The notes: a model not told the origin generated them from the letters alone. 64,000 nt of DNA from Enterobacter ludwigii (GCA_023023105.1 CP083824.1:868001-932000); one strand, 5' to 3'. Counted from the stretch's first letter, positions 1 through 9,735 are shown. Program-made: numbers and translations.

Positions 1-522
1 CTTTGCGAAATCAGCCGGTACACCCGGAGAGTTTGGCTGGCCGAGGGTCAGCGCGCCGGAGCCCGCTTTCACCAACAGGCAGTCCGCGTGGCCGTGGTAG
101 CAGCCTTCAAATTTGATGATTTTGTCGCGGCCAGTAAAACCACGCGCCAGACGGATGGCGCTCATGGTGGCTTCGGTACCGGAGTTCACCATGCGCACCA
201 TGTCCATGGTGGGCACCAGTTCAGTCACCAGCTCCGCCATTCTCACTTCCATCTCGGTTGGCGCGCCGAAGCTCAGGCCACGCTGAGCCGCTTCAATCAC
301 CGCGTTACGAATAGCAGGGTGGTTATGCCCCAGTACCATCGGTCCCCAGGAACCGACATAATCAATGTAGGCTTTGCCATCGACATCATACAGATACGCG
401 CCGTCAGCACGTTCGATAAACAGCGGCGTGCCGCCAACGCCGGTAAAGGCGCGTACAGGTGAGTTCACGCCACCCGGAATAAGCTCGCGGGCTGCACTGT
501 AGAGGTTTTCAGACTTGCTCAT
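1..522 (-). CDS. hemL: glutamate-1-semialdehyde 2,1-aminomutase, N-terminal part
   Basis: PLP-dependent cytosolic enzyme that converts glutamate-1-semialdehyde to 5-aminolevulinate, the last step of the C5 route to haem. Only the first 174 residues lie in the window; the rest runs off the left edge, so the PLP lysine (about residue 265 in the family) is not visible. The N terminus [20 protein letters not shown], the [13 protein letters not shown] stretch, the SGTEA phosphate-binding motif near residue 121 and YHGHAD near 150 are all as in the E. coli enzyme. It is divergent from clcA across a 176-bp gap. The truncation is a window edge effect, not a pseudogene. Confidence 0.97.
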   Translation of the reverse strand, partial: MSKSENLYSAARELIPGGVNSPVRAFTGVGGTPLFIERADGAYLYDVDGKAYIDYVGSWGPMVLGHNHPAIRNAVIEAAQRGLSFGAPTEMEVRMAELVTELVPTMDMVRMVNSGTEATMSAIRLARGFTGRDKIIKFEGCYHGHADCLLVKAGSGALTLGQPNSPGVPADFAK

Positions 523-698
523 GGCGTCGTTCCTGGTTCGTATAAAATGATTAAGCACACTATTCTAAGTGATCCGCGGAAGGTAATGAAATTTTTGCCT
601 CTTTCATTCCTAAACAATTGTTAAGTATTTTTCACGGGATGACATGGCGCACTCTGGTAGAATCCCTGGGGCTATTTGTATGACGATAAGAAACGGTA

Positions 699-2099
699 AT
701 GAAAGCAGACATCCCCACATTTGAAGAACAACAGTTCAGACGCATACAGCACCGTATTAGCATTCGACGTTTGCTCAATCGCGATAAAACCCCGCTGGCT
801 ATTCTGCTGGCTGCTGCCGTGGTCGGTACAGTCGCCGGGCTGGTGGGTGTACTATTTGAAAAAGCGGTCAATGCGGTACTGAACTGGCGAGTTGGCACCG
901 TAGCCGGTTTCGCCGATAGTCGGTGGCTGGTTTGGGTATGGGCGTTCGGACTGTCGGCGCTGTTTGCCATGGTGGGTTACTTTCTGGTGCGCAAATTTGC
1001 TCCTGAAGCTGGCGGTTCAGGGATCCCGGAAATTGAAGGTGCGCTGGAAGAGTTACGCCCGGTGCGCTGGTGGCGCGTCATCCCGGTAAAATTTATCGGG
1101 GGTATGGGAACGCTCGGGGCGGGCATGGTTCTGGGGCGAGAAGGGCCAACCGTACAACTGGGCGGGAACGTCGGCCGCATGGTGGGCGATCTGTTTCGGA
1201 TGCGTAGCGCCGAAGCGCGCCATACGCTGCTGGCAACCGGCGCGGCGGCGGGGCTTTCGGCAGCGTTTAACGCGCCGCTGGCGGGGATCCTGTTTATCAT
1301 CGAAGAGATGCGCGCGCAGTTTCGCTACAACCTGATTTCGATTAAAGCGGTGTTTACTGGCGTCATTATGTCGAGCATCGTTTTTCGCATCTTCAATGGC
1401 GAGGGCGCGGTGATTGAGGTCGGCAAACTCACCAATGCCCCGGTGAATACCCTGTGGCTTTACCTGATCCTCGGTATGATTTTTGGCGTGGTTGGCCCGC
1501 TATTTAACACCTCTATTTTGCGTGCTCAGGATATGTTCCAGCGCATTCACGGCGGAAATACCACCAAATGGGTGCTGATGGGCGGCCTGCTGGGTGGGAT
1601 GTGTGGTCTACTCGGTTTTATTGAGCCCAATGCCGCTGGCGGTGGCTTCGGGCTGATTCCCATCGCGGCGGCGGGCAATTTCAGCGTGGGTCTGCTGCTG
1701 TTTATGTTTATTTCACGCGTCATCACAACGGTGTTGTGTTTCTCCTCCGGTGCACCCGGCGGGATTTTCGCGCCAATGCTGGCATTGGGCACGCTGCTGG
1801 GGACCGCGTTTGGGATGGCGGCTGAAGTGGGTTTCCCGGCTTATCATCTGGACGCCGGGACGTTTGCGGTGGCCGGAATGGGGGCGCTGCTGGCCGCGTC
1901 CTTGCGCGCGCCGTTGACCGGCATCGTGCTGGTGCTGGAAATGACGGATAATTACCAGCTCATTTTGCCAATGATCATTACCTGCCTCGGCGCGACACTA
2001 TTAGCCCAATTCCTGGGTGGAAAACCGCTATACTCCACCATCCTTGCACGTACCCTGGCAAAACAAGAGGCTGAACGGGCGGCCACGCAGAATACTTGA
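699..2099 (+). CDS. clcA: H+/Cl- exchange transporter ClcA
   Basis: Inner-membrane CLC antiporter that exchanges two chloride ions for one proton and supports extreme acid resistance. It has 466 residues (E. coli 473). Visible are GSGIPE (106-111), GREGP (146-150) with the gating glutamate E148, the proton-pathway glutamate E203 in IEEMR, and the [11 protein letters not shown] segment in the second half; the tyrosine motif KPLYS lies near the C terminus. The N-terminal 25 residues and the C-terminal tail diverge most from E. coli. The ATG at 699 gives the family-length N terminus. A single-gene unit divergent from hemL and 79 bp upstream of erpA. Confidence 0.97.
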   Translation: MKADIPTFEEQQFRRIQHRISIRRLLNRDKTPLAILLAAAVVGTVAGLVGVLFEKAVNAVLNWRVGTVAGFADSRWLVWVWAFGLSALFAMVGYFLVRKFAPEAGGSGIPEIEGALEELRPVRWWRVIPVKFIGGMGTLGAGMVLGREGPTVQLGGNVGRMVGDLFRMRSAEARHTLLATGAAAGLSAAFNAPLAGILFIIEEMRAQFRYNLISIKAVFTGVIMSSIVFRIFNGEGAVIEVGKLTNAPVNTLWLYLILGMIFGVVGPLFNTSILRAQDMFQRIHGGNTTKWVLMGGLLGGMCGLLGFIEPNAAGGGFGLIPIAAAGNFSVGLLLFMFISRVITTVLCFSSGAPGGIFAPMLALGTLLGTAFGMAAEVGFPAYHLDAGTFAVAGMGALLAASLRAPLTGIVLVLEMTDNYQLILPMIITCLGATLLAQFLGGKPLYSTILARTLAKQEAERAATQNT

Positions 2100-2103
2100 A
2101 TGA

Positions 2104-2155
2104 AATACCAGGGTATTAGATAATGACATAAAGAATTGGGTGAATTTTGCCCAAT
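2104..2155. promoter_or_regulatory. two short inverted repeats upstream of erpA
   Basis: In the 79-bp gap between clcA and erpA are two perfect inverted repeats. One is AATACC-AG-GGTATT at 2104-2117. The other is ATTGGG-N9-CCCAAT at 2135-2155, just before the erpA ribosome-binding site (gggag). They could be operator sites or a small leader hairpin. E. coli erpA is reported to be under IscR control, but neither repeat clearly matches an IscR consensus, so the regulator is left open. Confidence 0.4.
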
Positions 2156-2178
2156 AGCAGTATTCATGGGAGCATAAG

Positions 2179-2523
2179 ATGAGTGATGACGTAGCGCTGC
2201 CGCTGGAATTTACCGAAGCAGCAGCCAACAAAGTGAAAACCCTGATTGCCGATGAAGACAATCCGGATCTGAAACTGCGTGTCTATATTACCGGTGGCGG
2301 CTGCAGCGGCTTCCAGTATGGTTTTACCTTTGACGACCAGGTTAACGATGGCGATATGACTATCGAGAAGCAGGGCGTTGCGCTGGTGGTTGACCCGATG
2401 AGCCTGCAATATCTGGTAGGCGGTTCGGTGGATTACACTGAAGGTCTGGAAGGTTCACGCTTTGTTGTGACCAACCCGAACGCAACCAGCACCTGCGGAT
2501 GTGGTTCGTCGTTCAGCATCTGA
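2179..2523 (+). CDS. erpA: iron-sulfur cluster insertion protein ErpA
   Basis: A-type carrier that passes [Fe-S] clusters from the Isc machinery to apoproteins such as IspG/IspH and respiratory dehydrogenases; essential under respiration in E. coli. It has 114 residues, the normal length. The three ligand cysteines are in place: C42 in GGGCSG, and C106 and C108 in the C-terminal TCGCGSSF. It starts at the ATG after gggagcataag. A hairpin terminator follows directly. The clcA-erpA order is that of E. coli. Confidence 0.97.
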   Translation: MSDDVALPLEFTEAAANKVKTLIADEDNPDLKLRVYITGGGCSGFQYGFTFDDQVNDGDMTIEKQGVALVVDPMSLQYLVGGSVDYTEGLEGSRFVVTNPNATSTCGCGSSFSI

Positions 2524-2530
2524 TGACCAA

Positions 2531-2565
2531 AAAACGGTAACCTGGCGGTTACCGTTTTGCTTTTA
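2531..2565. terminator. bidirectional terminator between erpA and yadS
   Basis: The stem aaaacggtaacc / ggttaccgtttt closes on a TGGC loop and is followed by tgctttt. It sits between the convergent genes erpA and yadS and abuts the last codons of yadS, so it can stop transcription from both sides. Confidence 0.8.
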
Positions 2566-3186
2566 CCTTCCGTTATCATCCAGCGCAAACGTCGGCAGCT
2601 TCAGATGCCAGCGTATCGCCGCTAAACGTATTCCCAACGTCACCACCATGCCCAGCATAGCAGCGTTTTCCAGCGGAACAGCAAAGGTGTAGTACGCCGT
2701 GGCGTGAACAATCCCGCCAATAATGCAGGCCGTAGCATAGATTTCGGTACGCAGAATCATCGGCACTTCACGCGCCAGAATATCGCGAATGATCCCGCCG
2801 CCGACGCCGGTTAAGACCCCCATGCAGATTGCCACCATCGGGCCTGTTCCCGCATTGAAGGCTTTATTGACCCCAATACCCACAAACACGGCCAGGCCGA
2901 CGGCGTCCAGCACCGGAAGTATCCATTTTGGTAATCTGCGGGGCTGACGCACCAGGACGATGGTTAACAGGCAGGTAACCATCGCCACCACCAGGTCGGT
3001 GGGATCTTTTACCCAAAACACGGGGCCATTCGCCAGCGCCATATCGCGGATAGTCCCGCCGCCAACGGCGGTCACAACGCCCAGTACCAGCACGCCAAAC
3101 GGATCCATGCGTAGTTTCCCGGCCAGCAGGACACCGGAGATAGCAAAAACGGCTGTGCCAAGAATATCCAGCCAATAGACGAGCAT
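2563..3186 (-). CDS. yadS: TRIC-family inner membrane protein YadS
   Basis: Small integral membrane protein of the UPF0126/TRIC cation-channel family, 207 residues. Two homologous halves of about three helices each are visible, with the repeated motif GGGTIRD (42-48) and GGGIIRD (129-135). The relative YicG is implicated in glycine transport; the substrate of YadS itself is not evident. It lies 27 bp downstream of btuF on the same strand, as in E. coli, and probably belongs to the mtnN-btuF-yadS unit. The last codons overlap the shared terminator region with erpA. Confidence 0.93.
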   Translation of the reverse strand: MLVYWLDILGTAVFAISGVLLAGKLRMDPFGVLVLGVVTAVGGGTIRDMALANGPVFWVKDPTDLVVAMVTCLLTIVLVRQPRRLPKWILPVLDAVGLAVFVGIGVNKAFNAGTGPMVAICMGVLTGVGGGIIRDILAREVPMILRTEIYATACIIGGIVHATAYYTFAVPLENAAMLGMVVTLGIRLAAIRWHLKLPTFALDDNGR

Positions 3187-3213
3187 CGTTAAATCCTCGA
3201 ACAGGGTCTTATG

Positions 3214-4014
3214 TTAGTGACTCTCTGCCAGCGCGGCACAGAGCTGTTTTGCGGCGAGGATAATACGCGGGCTGGCGCGTTCAAACCAGTCACTGTTGAG
3301 TGGGATCACCGGAATTTTTAGCTGGTTTCGCCAGAATTGTTCAATTTTAGGAATCTCGCTCGCATTTCCGACCACGACAATCGCCTGTGGCTGGCGTGCC
3401 AGTACCTGTTCTCGGCTGACCTGAGGCCACGGTACCCGGCTGGCAGCAAAGATATTTTCACCGCCGCAAACTTCCAACACCTGATTCTGAATTGAGCCTT
3501 TACCGGTGGTGAACAGCGGCTGGCTACCAAACTGCAGGAAGATGCGCTTTTTAACTGGAGTGTCGTATCGCGATTTTAGCGCGGCATAGTCGCTGAGCAT
3601 CTGTTTCGCCGCGCTCTCGGCTTTTTTGGGCGTTGGGCTATAAGGGGCGAGAGAGCGTAGCGCCTGAGCGACTTGTTCAATGCTCACGGCATCAATCCAC
3701 ATGACGTTGATCCCAAGCGAGGTGAGCTGGTTGACCTGCCGCTCGGCATTACCGCCACGCCACGCCAGCACCAGATCCGGTTTAAGTGCGACGATGCGCT
3801 CAAGGTTCATTCCCTGCCAGGTCGCAACCTGTTCAATACCTGCCGCTTGCGGGGGGTAATCTGAAAAGCTACTTACGCCAACGGGCGTGATCCCGGCGGC
3901 AAATGCCAGTTCGGTGTTGGCGGGAGAGAGTGTAATCACGCGCGGCACAGCATAGAGCCATACCGGCGTAAGCAGAAGCAGGGCGGCCAGCGCCCTGACG
4001 GTATGTTTAGCCAC
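3214..4014 (-). CDS. btuF: periplasmic vitamin B12-binding protein BtuF
   Basis: Substrate-binding protein that hands cobalamin to the BtuCD ABC importer. It has 266 residues, the family length. A signal peptide covers about residues 1-22 (hydrophobic [15 protein letters not shown], cleavage before VPRVITLSP). The mature part is a two-lobed type III (helical-backbone) binding protein with [11 protein letters not shown] and the GGENIF region. Its start overlaps the 3' end of mtnN by 8 bp, as in E. coli, which suggests translational coupling. btuCD are elsewhere. Confidence 0.96.
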   Translation of the reverse strand: MAKHTVRALAALLLLTPVWLYAVPRVITLSPANTELAFAAGITPVGVSSFSDYPPQAAGIEQVATWQGMNLERIVALKPDLVLAWRGGNAERQVNQLTSLGINVMWIDAVSIEQVAQALRSLAPYSPTPKKAESAAKQMLSDYAALKSRYDTPVKKRIFLQFGSQPLFTTGKGSIQNQVLEVCGGENIFAASRVPWPQVSREQVLARQPQAIVVVGNASEIPKIEQFWRNQLKIPVIPLNSDWFERASPRIILAAKQLCAALAESH

Positions 4015-4705
4015 GTGCCAGTTTCTGCACCAGGCGTTCCACCATCACGGTGGACTGTTTTGCCGCAACGGTCAGGAACTCGTCGAAGCTGATGTGAGAC
4101 TGCTGATCTGCCACGTCAGAGATGGCGCGAACCACCACGAACGGTACGTTGAAGTTATGGCAAACGTGAGCGATCGCGGTCGCTTCCATCTCAACGGCAA
4201 CGGCCTGCGGGAAGTTATGGCGGATTTTTGCCAGGCCAACAGAACCATTGATGAAGGCATCACCGCTCACAATCAGACCACGCACAGCGTTGAGGTTCAG
4301 CTCGGCAATGCAGGTTTCTGCCGCCGCAATCAGTTTATCGTCAGCTTTAAACCCTGCCGGGCAACCCGGGAGCTGGCCGTACTCATAGCCGAATGCGGTG
4401 ACGTCAGCATCGTGGTAACGTGCTTCGTCGGAGACGACGATATCACCTACTTTCAGCGACGGTGCCAGACCGCCCGCAGAGCCGGTATTAACGATCACGT
4501 CTGGCTTGCAGCGCTCAAGCAACAGGGTTGCACCCAGTGCAGCAGCCACTTTACCGATGCCTGATTTCAGCAGAGCCACGTCAACACCGTTCAGTTGGCC
4601 GGTGTAGATCTCACAACCCCCCAGAGAGAGCGTCTGACGGTTCTCAATTTTGTCACGCAGCAGCGTAACTTCTTCTTCCATTGCACCAATAATGCCGATT
4701 TTCAT
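4007..4705 (-). CDS. mtnN: 5'-methylthioadenosine/S-adenosylhomocysteine nucleosidase
   Basis: Also called Pfs. It cleaves adenine from MTA, SAH and 5'-deoxyadenosine, relieving inhibition of SAM enzymes and feeding methionine salvage and AI-2 formation. It has 232 residues, as in E. coli. The catalytic set is visible: E12 in GAMEEE, E174 in VEMEA and D197 in ISDVAD. First gene of the mtnN-btuF-yadS run and divergent from dgt across 83 bp. Confidence 0.97.
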   Translation of the reverse strand: MKIGIIGAMEEEVTLLRDKIENRQTLSLGGCEIYTGQLNGVDVALLKSGIGKVAAALGATLLLERCKPDVIVNTGSAGGLAPSLKVGDIVVSDEARYHDADVTAFGYEYGQLPGCPAGFKADDKLIAAAETCIAELNLNAVRGLIVSGDAFINGSVGLAKIRHNFPQAVAVEMEATAIAHVCHNFNVPFVVVRAISDVADQQSHISFDEFLTVAAKQSTVMVERLVQKLARG

Positions 4706-4788
4706 AGATTTACTCGCGATGTGCCTTGTTAAGATGCATAGTCTATCATGGGCTTTAGTGGAAGCGCATTTCTCACGCGGGGGAGCAC

Positions 4789-6303
4789 ATGGCGCAGATC
4801 GATTTTCGCACCAAAATTAACTGGCACCGACGTTTCCGTTCGCCGCAGGGCGACAAGACCGAACATGAGATCCTGCGTATCTTCGAAAGCGATCGCGGGC
4901 GGATCATTAACTCGCCCGCCATCCGTCGTCTGCAGCAAAAGACTCAGGTATTTCCGCTTGAACGTAACGCTGCAGTGCGCACTCGCTTAACCCACTCAAT
5001 GGAAGTGCAGCAGGTTGGCCGTTACATTGCCAAAGAGATTTTGAGCCGTCTCAAAGAGCAACGTTTGCTGGAAACCTATGGGCTGGACGAACTGACAGGC
5101 CCCTTTGAGAGCATCGTTGAGATGGCCTGCCTGATGCATGACATCGGCAACCCGCCGTTTGGTCACTTTGGTGAAGCGGCAATCAATGACTGGTTTAAAC
5201 AACGACTTTACCCTTCGGATGCGGTAAGCCAGCCGCTTAGTGATGACCGCTGCATCGTACGCGATCTACGCCTGCGCGAAGGCGAAGAGGGGCTGAACGA
5301 TCTGCGTCGCAAAGTGCGCCAGGATCTGTGTCACTTCGAAGGTAATGCGCAGGGGATCAGACTGGTCCATTCCCTGATGCGTATGAACCTGACCTGGGCA
5401 CAGGTCGGCTGTATCCTGAAATATACGCGTCCTGCCTGGTGGATGGGAGAGACGCCCGCATCCCACAGCTATTTGATGAAAAAGCCGGGCTATTACCTTT
5501 CTGAAGAAGCCTATATTGAACGGCTACGTAAAGAACTTTCATTGACGCCAAACGGCCGTTTTCCATTAACCTGGATTATGGAAGCCGCAGACGATATTTC
5601 CTATTGTGTTGCCGACCTGGAAGATGCCGTTGAGAAAAGAATATTCAGCGTCGAGGAGCTTTATCAGCATCTTTATACTGCCTGGGGAAAGCATGAAAAA
5701 GGGTCGCTGTTTGCTCAGGTTGTCGAAAATGCCTGGGAGAAATCGCGCTCAAATACGTTAAGCCGCAGCACGGAAGATCAGTTCTTTATGTATTTACGGG
5801 TCAATACACTAAATAAACTGGTGCCGTATGCCGCGTCGCGTTTTATTGATAATTTGCCGCTAATTTTCAGCGGGGAATTCAATCACGCGCTGCTGGAAGA
5901 TGACAGCAGTTTCAGTCAACTCCTTGAGCTTTATAAGCATGTGGCAATGCGACATGTATTTAGCCATCCGGATGTCGAACAGCTAGAGCTACAGGGATAC
6001 CGGGTGATCAGTGGGTTACTGGAAATTTACTCTCCATTGCTTCAGTTATCGGTCGATGAGTTCAGTGAACTGGTGGAAAAAGAACGCGTGCGTGGAATAC
6101 CCATCGAATCCCGCCTTTATCAGAAACTCTCAACCCGTCATCGGCTGGCGTATGTTGAAGCGGTCGGTAAGCTGGATCGCCATTCTCCCCAATGGCCAGT
6201 GATGGAATATTATTATCGCTGTCGTCTTATCCAGGACTATATCAGCGGTATGACAGATTTGTATGCCTGGGATGAATACCGCAAGCTCATGGCTGTGGAA
6301 TAA
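4789..6303 (+). CDS. dgt: deoxyguanosinetriphosphate triphosphohydrolase
   Basis: HD-superfamily enzyme that hydrolyses dGTP to deoxyguanosine and tripolyphosphate, controlling dGTP pools and limiting some phage growth. It has 504 residues (E. coli 505). The metal-binding residues H69 (RLTHSMEV), H117-D118 ([14 protein letters not shown]) and the later Asp in AADDISY are present. The start ATG follows gggggagcac. The second half is visibly richer in A/T than the first, a mild drift. Single-gene unit followed by the degP promoter region. Confidence 0.97.
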   Translation: MAQIDFRTKINWHRRFRSPQGDKTEHEILRIFESDRGRIINSPAIRRLQQKTQVFPLERNAAVRTRLTHSMEVQQVGRYIAKEILSRLKEQRLLETYGLDELTGPFESIVEMACLMHDIGNPPFGHFGEAAINDWFKQRLYPSDAVSQPLSDDRCIVRDLRLREGEEGLNDLRRKVRQDLCHFEGNAQGIRLVHSLMRMNLTWAQVGCILKYTRPAWWMGETPASHSYLMKKPGYYLSEEAYIERLRKELSLTPNGRFPLTWIMEAADDISYCVADLEDAVEKRIFSVEELYQHLYTAWGKHEKGSLFAQVVENAWEKSRSNTLSRSTEDQFFMYLRVNTLNKLVPYAASRFIDNLPLIFSGEFNHALLEDDSSFSQLLELYKHVAMRHVFSHPDVEQLELQGYRVISGLLEIYSPLLQLSVDEFSELVEKERVRGIPIESRLYQKLSTRHRLAYVEAVGKLDRHSPQWPVMEYYYRCRLIQDYISGMTDLYAWDEYRKLMAVE

Positions 6304-6313
6304 ACGCTGAGTT

Positions 6314-6342
6314 TTGTAAAGACGGCCAATAAATTTTTACCT
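6314..6342 (+). promoter_or_regulatory. probable CpxR-binding region upstream of degP
   Basis: TGTAAAGAC followed by TTTTTACC resembles the GTAAA-type Cpx box known upstream of E. coli degP, and the local sequence is nearly the same as I recall it there. It lies about 40 bp upstream of the sigma-E promoter. The assignment rests on that resemblance. Confidence 0.55.
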
Positions 6343-6361
6343 TTTCCATAAACTTATCGCC

Positions 6362-6389
6362 GGAACTAAGCGGTATAAAACGAATCTGA
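6362..6389 (+). promoter_or_regulatory. sigma-E (RpoE) promoter of degP
   Basis: GGAACTA (6362-6368) and TCTGA (6385-6389) are separated by 16 bp, matching the sigma-E consensus GGAACTT-N16-TCTGA. It lies 45 bp before the degP start codon and matches the known E. coli degP promoter position. Confidence 0.85.
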
Positions 6390-6434
6390 GTTACACAGCA
6401 ATTATGCGTTACCTGTAAATCGAGATTGAGAAAC

Positions 6435-7871
6435 ATGAAAAAAACCACATTAGCAATGAGTGCACTGGCTCTGAGTTTAGGTTTAGCGCTGTCTCCTCTG
6501 ACGGCTACGGCAGCCGAGACCGCGTCGTCGTCAGCAACCGCGCAGCAGATGCCAAGCCTGGCACCGATGCTCGAAAAAGTGATGCCATCGGTGGTGAGTA
6601 TTAACGTTGAGGGCAGCACGACCGTCAACACGCCGCGTATGCCGCGTAACTTCCAGCAGTTCTTTGGTGACAACTCACCATTCTGCCAGGACGGTTCGCC
6701 ATTCCAGAGTTCTCCGTTCTGTCAGGGCGGTGGCGCTGGGGATGACAGCCAGGGCGGCGGCCAGCAGCAGAAATTCATGGCGCTTGGTTCTGGGGTGATT
6801 ATTGATGCGGCGAAAGGCTACGTGGTGACGAACAACCACGTTGTTGATAACGCCAGCACCATTAAAGTTCAGCTGAGCGACGGCCGTAAATTCGATGCAA
6901 AAGTCGTGGGTAAAGATCCGCGCTCTGATATCGCGCTGATCCAGATTCAGGATCCGAAAAACCTGACGGCGATTAAAATTGCCGACTCCGACGCGCTGCG
7001 CGTGGGTGACTACACTGTGGCGATCGGTAACCCGTTCGGTTTGGGTGAAACCGTCACCTCGGGTATCGTCTCCGCTCTTGGTCGCAGCGGTCTGAATGCG
7101 GAAAACTACGAAAACTTCATCCAGACGGATGCGGCGATCAACCGCGGTAATTCCGGCGGTGCGCTGGTTAACCTGAACGGTGAACTGATCGGGATCAACA
7201 CCGCGATCCTGGCCCCGGACGGTGGCAACATCGGCATCGGCTTTGCTATTCCAAGTAACATGGTGAAAAACCTGACCGCGCAGATGGTGCAGTACGGCCA
7301 GGTGAAACGCGGTGAGCTCGGTATCCTCGGTACGGAACTGAACTCCGAACTGGCTAAGGCGATGAAAGTTGACGCTCAGCGTGGGGCATTCGTCAGCCAG
7401 GTGATGCCGAACTCCTCTGCGGCAAAAGCGGGTATTAAAGCGGGGGATGTGATCACCTCTCTGAACGGTAAACCGATCAGCAGCTTTGCCGCCCTGCGTG
7501 CGGAAGTGGGCTCTATGCCGATTGGCAGCAAAGTGACCCTTGGCCTGCTGCGTGACGGTAAGCCGGTTAATGTGAGCCTGGAACTGCAGCAGAGCAGCCA
7601 GAATCAGGTGGATTCCAGCACCATCTTCAGCGGTATTGAAGGTGCCGAGATGAGCAATAAAGGTGCGGATAAAGGTGTGGTGGTGAACAACGTGAAAGCG
7701 AATTCACCGGCTGCACGTATCGGCCTGAAAAAAGGTGATGTCATCATGGGTGCTAACCAGCAGCCGGTGAAAAACATTGCTGAACTGCGCAAAATTCTCG
7801 ACAGCAAGCCTTCCGTGCTGGCGCTGAATATCCAGCGTGGGGATACCTCTCTCTACCTGCTGATGCAGTAA
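6435..7871 (+). CDS. degP: periplasmic serine protease/chaperone DegP
   Basis: HtrA-family protease that degrades misfolded envelope proteins and chaperones outer-membrane proteins. It has 478 residues (E. coli 474). The signal peptide ends after A26 (LTATA|AET). The catalytic triad is H135 (TNNHVV), D165 (RSDIAL) and S240 (GNSGGAL). The LA loop with the CQDG...CQGG cysteine pair (84, 96) is slightly longer than in E. coli. Two PDZ domains follow. I chose the ATG at 6435 over an in-frame TTG at 6426 because it gives MKKTTLA, the family N terminus. Upstream are a sigma-E promoter and a likely Cpx site; a hairpin terminator follows. Confidence 0.98.
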   Translation: MKKTTLAMSALALSLGLALSPLTATAAETASSSATAQQMPSLAPMLEKVMPSVVSINVEGSTTVNTPRMPRNFQQFFGDNSPFCQDGSPFQSSPFCQGGGAGDDSQGGGQQQKFMALGSGVIIDAAKGYVVTNNHVVDNASTIKVQLSDGRKFDAKVVGKDPRSDIALIQIQDPKNLTAIKIADSDALRVGDYTVAIGNPFGLGETVTSGIVSALGRSGLNAENYENFIQTDAAINRGNSGGALVNLNGELIGINTAILAPDGGNIGIGFAIPSNMVKNLTAQMVQYGQVKRGELGILGTELNSELAKAMKVDAQRGAFVSQVMPNSSAAKAGIKAGDVITSLNGKPISSFAALRAEVGSMPIGSKVTLGLLRDGKPVNVSLELQQSSQNQVDSSTIFSGIEGAEMSNKGADKGVVVNNVKANSPAARIGLKKGDVIMGANQQPVKNIAELRKILDSKPSVLALNIQRGDTSLYLLMQ

Positions 7872-7877
7872 TCCTCT

Positions 7878-7908
7878 AAAGCCCCTGTACGCAGGGGCTT
7901 TCTCGTTT
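7878..7908 (+). terminator. degP terminator
   Basis: Perfect stem aaagcccctg / caggggcttt with a TACG loop, followed by ctcgtttct, 6 bp after the degP stop codon. Confidence 0.85.
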
Positions 7909-7946
7909 CTGTGACTCTTACCACAACTCCATATATCTTCCTCTCT

Positions 7947-7962
7947 CTTTGTGCATTCGCAC
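7947..7962. promoter_or_regulatory. palindrome TTGTGC-N4-GCACAA upstream of cdaR
   Basis: A perfect 6-bp inverted repeat lies 56-71 bp upstream of the cdaR start codon. The size and position fit an operator. E. coli CdaR is known to regulate its own gene, so this may be the CdaR site, but I cannot confirm a consensus. Confidence 0.45.
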
Positions 7963-8017
7963 AATGCAGCCGCCGCTGAACTTCCCTATGCTTGAGCTCT
8001 GCTCAGAGGAGGGTTAC

Positions 8018-9175
8018 ATGGCTGGCTGGCACCTTGATACCAAAATGGCGCAGGATATTGTGGCGCGCACCATGCGAATCATTGATACCAATATCAACGT
8101 AATGGATGCTCGTGGGCGCATTATTGGTAGCGGCGATCGTGAGCGTATTGGTGAATTGCACGAAGGTGCGTTGCTGGTGCTCTCCCAGGGGCGGGTCGTG
8201 GATATCGACGATGCGGTAGCGAAACACCTGCACGGCGTCCGTCAGGGCATTAATTTGCCGCTGCGCCTTGAAGGCGAGATTGTGGGGGTAATTGGCCTGA
8301 CAGGCGAGCCGGAGTCCCTGCGTAAATACGGCGAGCTGGTCTGCATGACGGCAGAGATGATGCTGGAACAGTCGCGCCTGATGCACCTGCTCGCCCAGGA
8401 CAGCCGCCTGCGTGAAGAGCTGGTGATGAATCTGATCCAGGCGGAAGAACACACGCCGGCACTGAGCGAATGGGCGCAGCGTCTGGGGATTGATCTGAAC
8501 CAGCCGCGTGTGGTGGCGGTGATTGAGGTCGATAGCGGCCAGCTTGGGGTCGACAGTGCGATGGTTGAGCTGCAGCAGCTACAAAATGCGCTGGCGACGC
8601 CGGAGCGCGATAACCTGGTGGCAATTGTGTCTCTGACGGAAATGGTGGTGCTCAAACCGGCGCTCAATGCATTCGGCCGCTGGGATGCGGACGATCATCG
8701 TCGTCGCGTGGAGCTGCTGATCTCCCGGATGAAGGAAAATGGTCAACTGCGTTTTCGCGTTGCGCTGGGCAATTACTTTACCGGACCGGGCAGCATTGCC
8801 CGCTCCTGGCGTACTGCACGCACCACCATGATGGTGGGCAAGCAGCGGATGCCGGAAAGCCGCAGTTATTTTTATCAGGATCTGATGCTGCCGGTGCTGC
8901 TCGACAGCCTGCGCGGGGGCTGGCAGGCTAATGAGCTGGCACGGCCATTAGCGCGCCTGAAGGCCATGGACAGCAATGGCTTACTGCGCCGGACGCTACA
9001 GGCGTGGTTTCGTCATAATGTGCAGCCGCTGGCGACCTCGAAAGCGCTGTTTATTCATCGCAATACTCTTGAATATCGGCTTAACCGGATTTCGGAGCTG
9101 ACGGGGCTGGATTTGGGGAGTTTTGACGACAGACTGCTGCTGTATGTGGCGCTGCAGCTGGATGAGCAGAGATAA
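8018..9175 (+). CDS. cdaR: sugar diacid regulator CdaR
   Basis: Transcriptional activator of glucarate, galactarate and glycerate uptake and breakdown genes in E. coli; those targets are not in this window. It has 385 residues as in E. coli. The N-terminal part (about 1-135) is the diacid-recognition domain (MAGWHLDTKMAQDIV...). The C terminus (about 325-380) carries the PucR-type helix-turn-helix, ATSKALFIHRNTLEYRLNRI. The ATG at 8018 follows the strong ribosome-binding site agaggagggtt; an in-frame upstream start at 7949 would add 23 residues absent from the family and was not used. Confidence 0.96.
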   Translation: MAGWHLDTKMAQDIVARTMRIIDTNINVMDARGRIIGSGDRERIGELHEGALLVLSQGRVVDIDDAVAKHLHGVRQGINLPLRLEGEIVGVIGLTGEPESLRKYGELVCMTAEMMLEQSRLMHLLAQDSRLREELVMNLIQAEEHTPALSEWAQRLGIDLNQPRVVAVIEVDSGQLGVDSAMVELQQLQNALATPERDNLVAIVSLTEMVVLKPALNAFGRWDADDHRRRVELLISRMKENGQLRFRVALGNYFTGPGSIARSWRTARTTMMVGKQRMPESRSYFYQDLMLPVLLDSLRGGWQANELARPLARLKAMDSNGLLRRTLQAWFRHNVQPLATSKALFIHRNTLEYRLNRISELTGLDLGSFDDRLLLYVALQLDEQR

Positions 9176-9179
9176 GAGT

Positions 9180-9222
9180 TTCACCCTCTCCCTGTGGGAG
9201 AGGGCTGGGGTGAGGGCAACAG
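9180..9222. repeat. palindromic repeat element downstream of cdaR
   Basis: CCCTCTCCC-TGT-GGGAGAGGG (9184-9204) is a perfect 9-bp hairpin, followed by ctggggtgagggc, which can pair further with the flanking tcaccc. Elements of this form (tcaccctctccc...gggagagggctggggtgagggc) are, from memory, scattered between genes in Enterobacter and Klebsiella chromosomes. It may also end cdaR and yaeH transcripts. Only one copy is in this window, so the repeat status rests on memory. Confidence 0.6.
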
Positions 9223-9234
9223 GCCGCACCTGAC

Positions 9235-9624
9235 TTATTTATTCCGCGTTAATTTCTCAAGATCCGCTTCAATCTCGCTGATCTTATTCGTCACAACGCT
9301 TTCAAGGTGACGCAAATCGTCGAGGATCTTACGCTTGAGATCGACTTCAGTGCGGTCGCGCTGGCAGATCTGATCGAGTTCATCGATCACGTAGCGCAGG
9401 TTAGGGCTGATTTCCTGAACTTCTTTGTACCCTTGTCCTACACCGTCAGCGACGACGGTTTTACGCTGGCGTGGATATTTAAACTTCACGCTCTTGGCGA
9501 AAAACTCTCCTTTGTCCTTGTGAAAATAGATTTTCAGAATATCGTTATTGGCTTCCTGACGGAGGCTGTAACGATCAATTTCATCAGGATTGGTAATGCC
9601 CAGACTTTTCAGATTATCGTACAT
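9235..9624 (-). CDS. yaeH: UPF0325 family protein YaeH
   Basis: Conserved enterobacterial protein of unknown function, 129 residues (E. coli 128). It is highly charged, with a basic central [10 protein letters not shown] stretch and a C-terminal half (about 80-129) rich in heptad-like leucines and charges ([17 protein letters not shown]), suggesting a coiled coil. No catalytic motif is evident. It lies downstream of dapD on the same strand, separated by the dapD terminator, as in E. coli. Confidence 0.93.
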   Translation of the reverse strand: MYDNLKSLGITNPDEIDRYSLRQEANNDILKIYFHKDKGEFFAKSVKFKYPRQRKTVVADGVGQGYKEVQEISPNLRYVIDELDQICQRDRTEVDLKRKILDDLRHLESVVTNKISEIEADLEKLTRNK

Positions 9625-9696
9625 AGCGGTACCCTTGATCTCAACATAACCTTTGAATAATTAACGAAAAAATCTATTTTCGCCACCCTCAGATAT

Positions 9697-9725
9697 AAAA
9701 AAAGCGGGGTTGCCCCCGCTTTTTG
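9697..9725 (-). terminator. dapD terminator
   Basis: Stem agcgggg / cccccgct with a T-run on both sides, 11 bp after the dapD stop on the minus strand. Confidence 0.85.
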
Positions 9726-9735
9726 TTATACCCGA

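Noticed and set aside
1..522. hemL as a truncated pseudogene
   Set aside because: The frame is open to the first base of the window; the gene is simply cut by the edge.
6426..6434. Earlier TTG start of degP
   Set aside because: It would prepend Met-Arg-Asn to a standard signal peptide; the ATG at 6435 matches the family.
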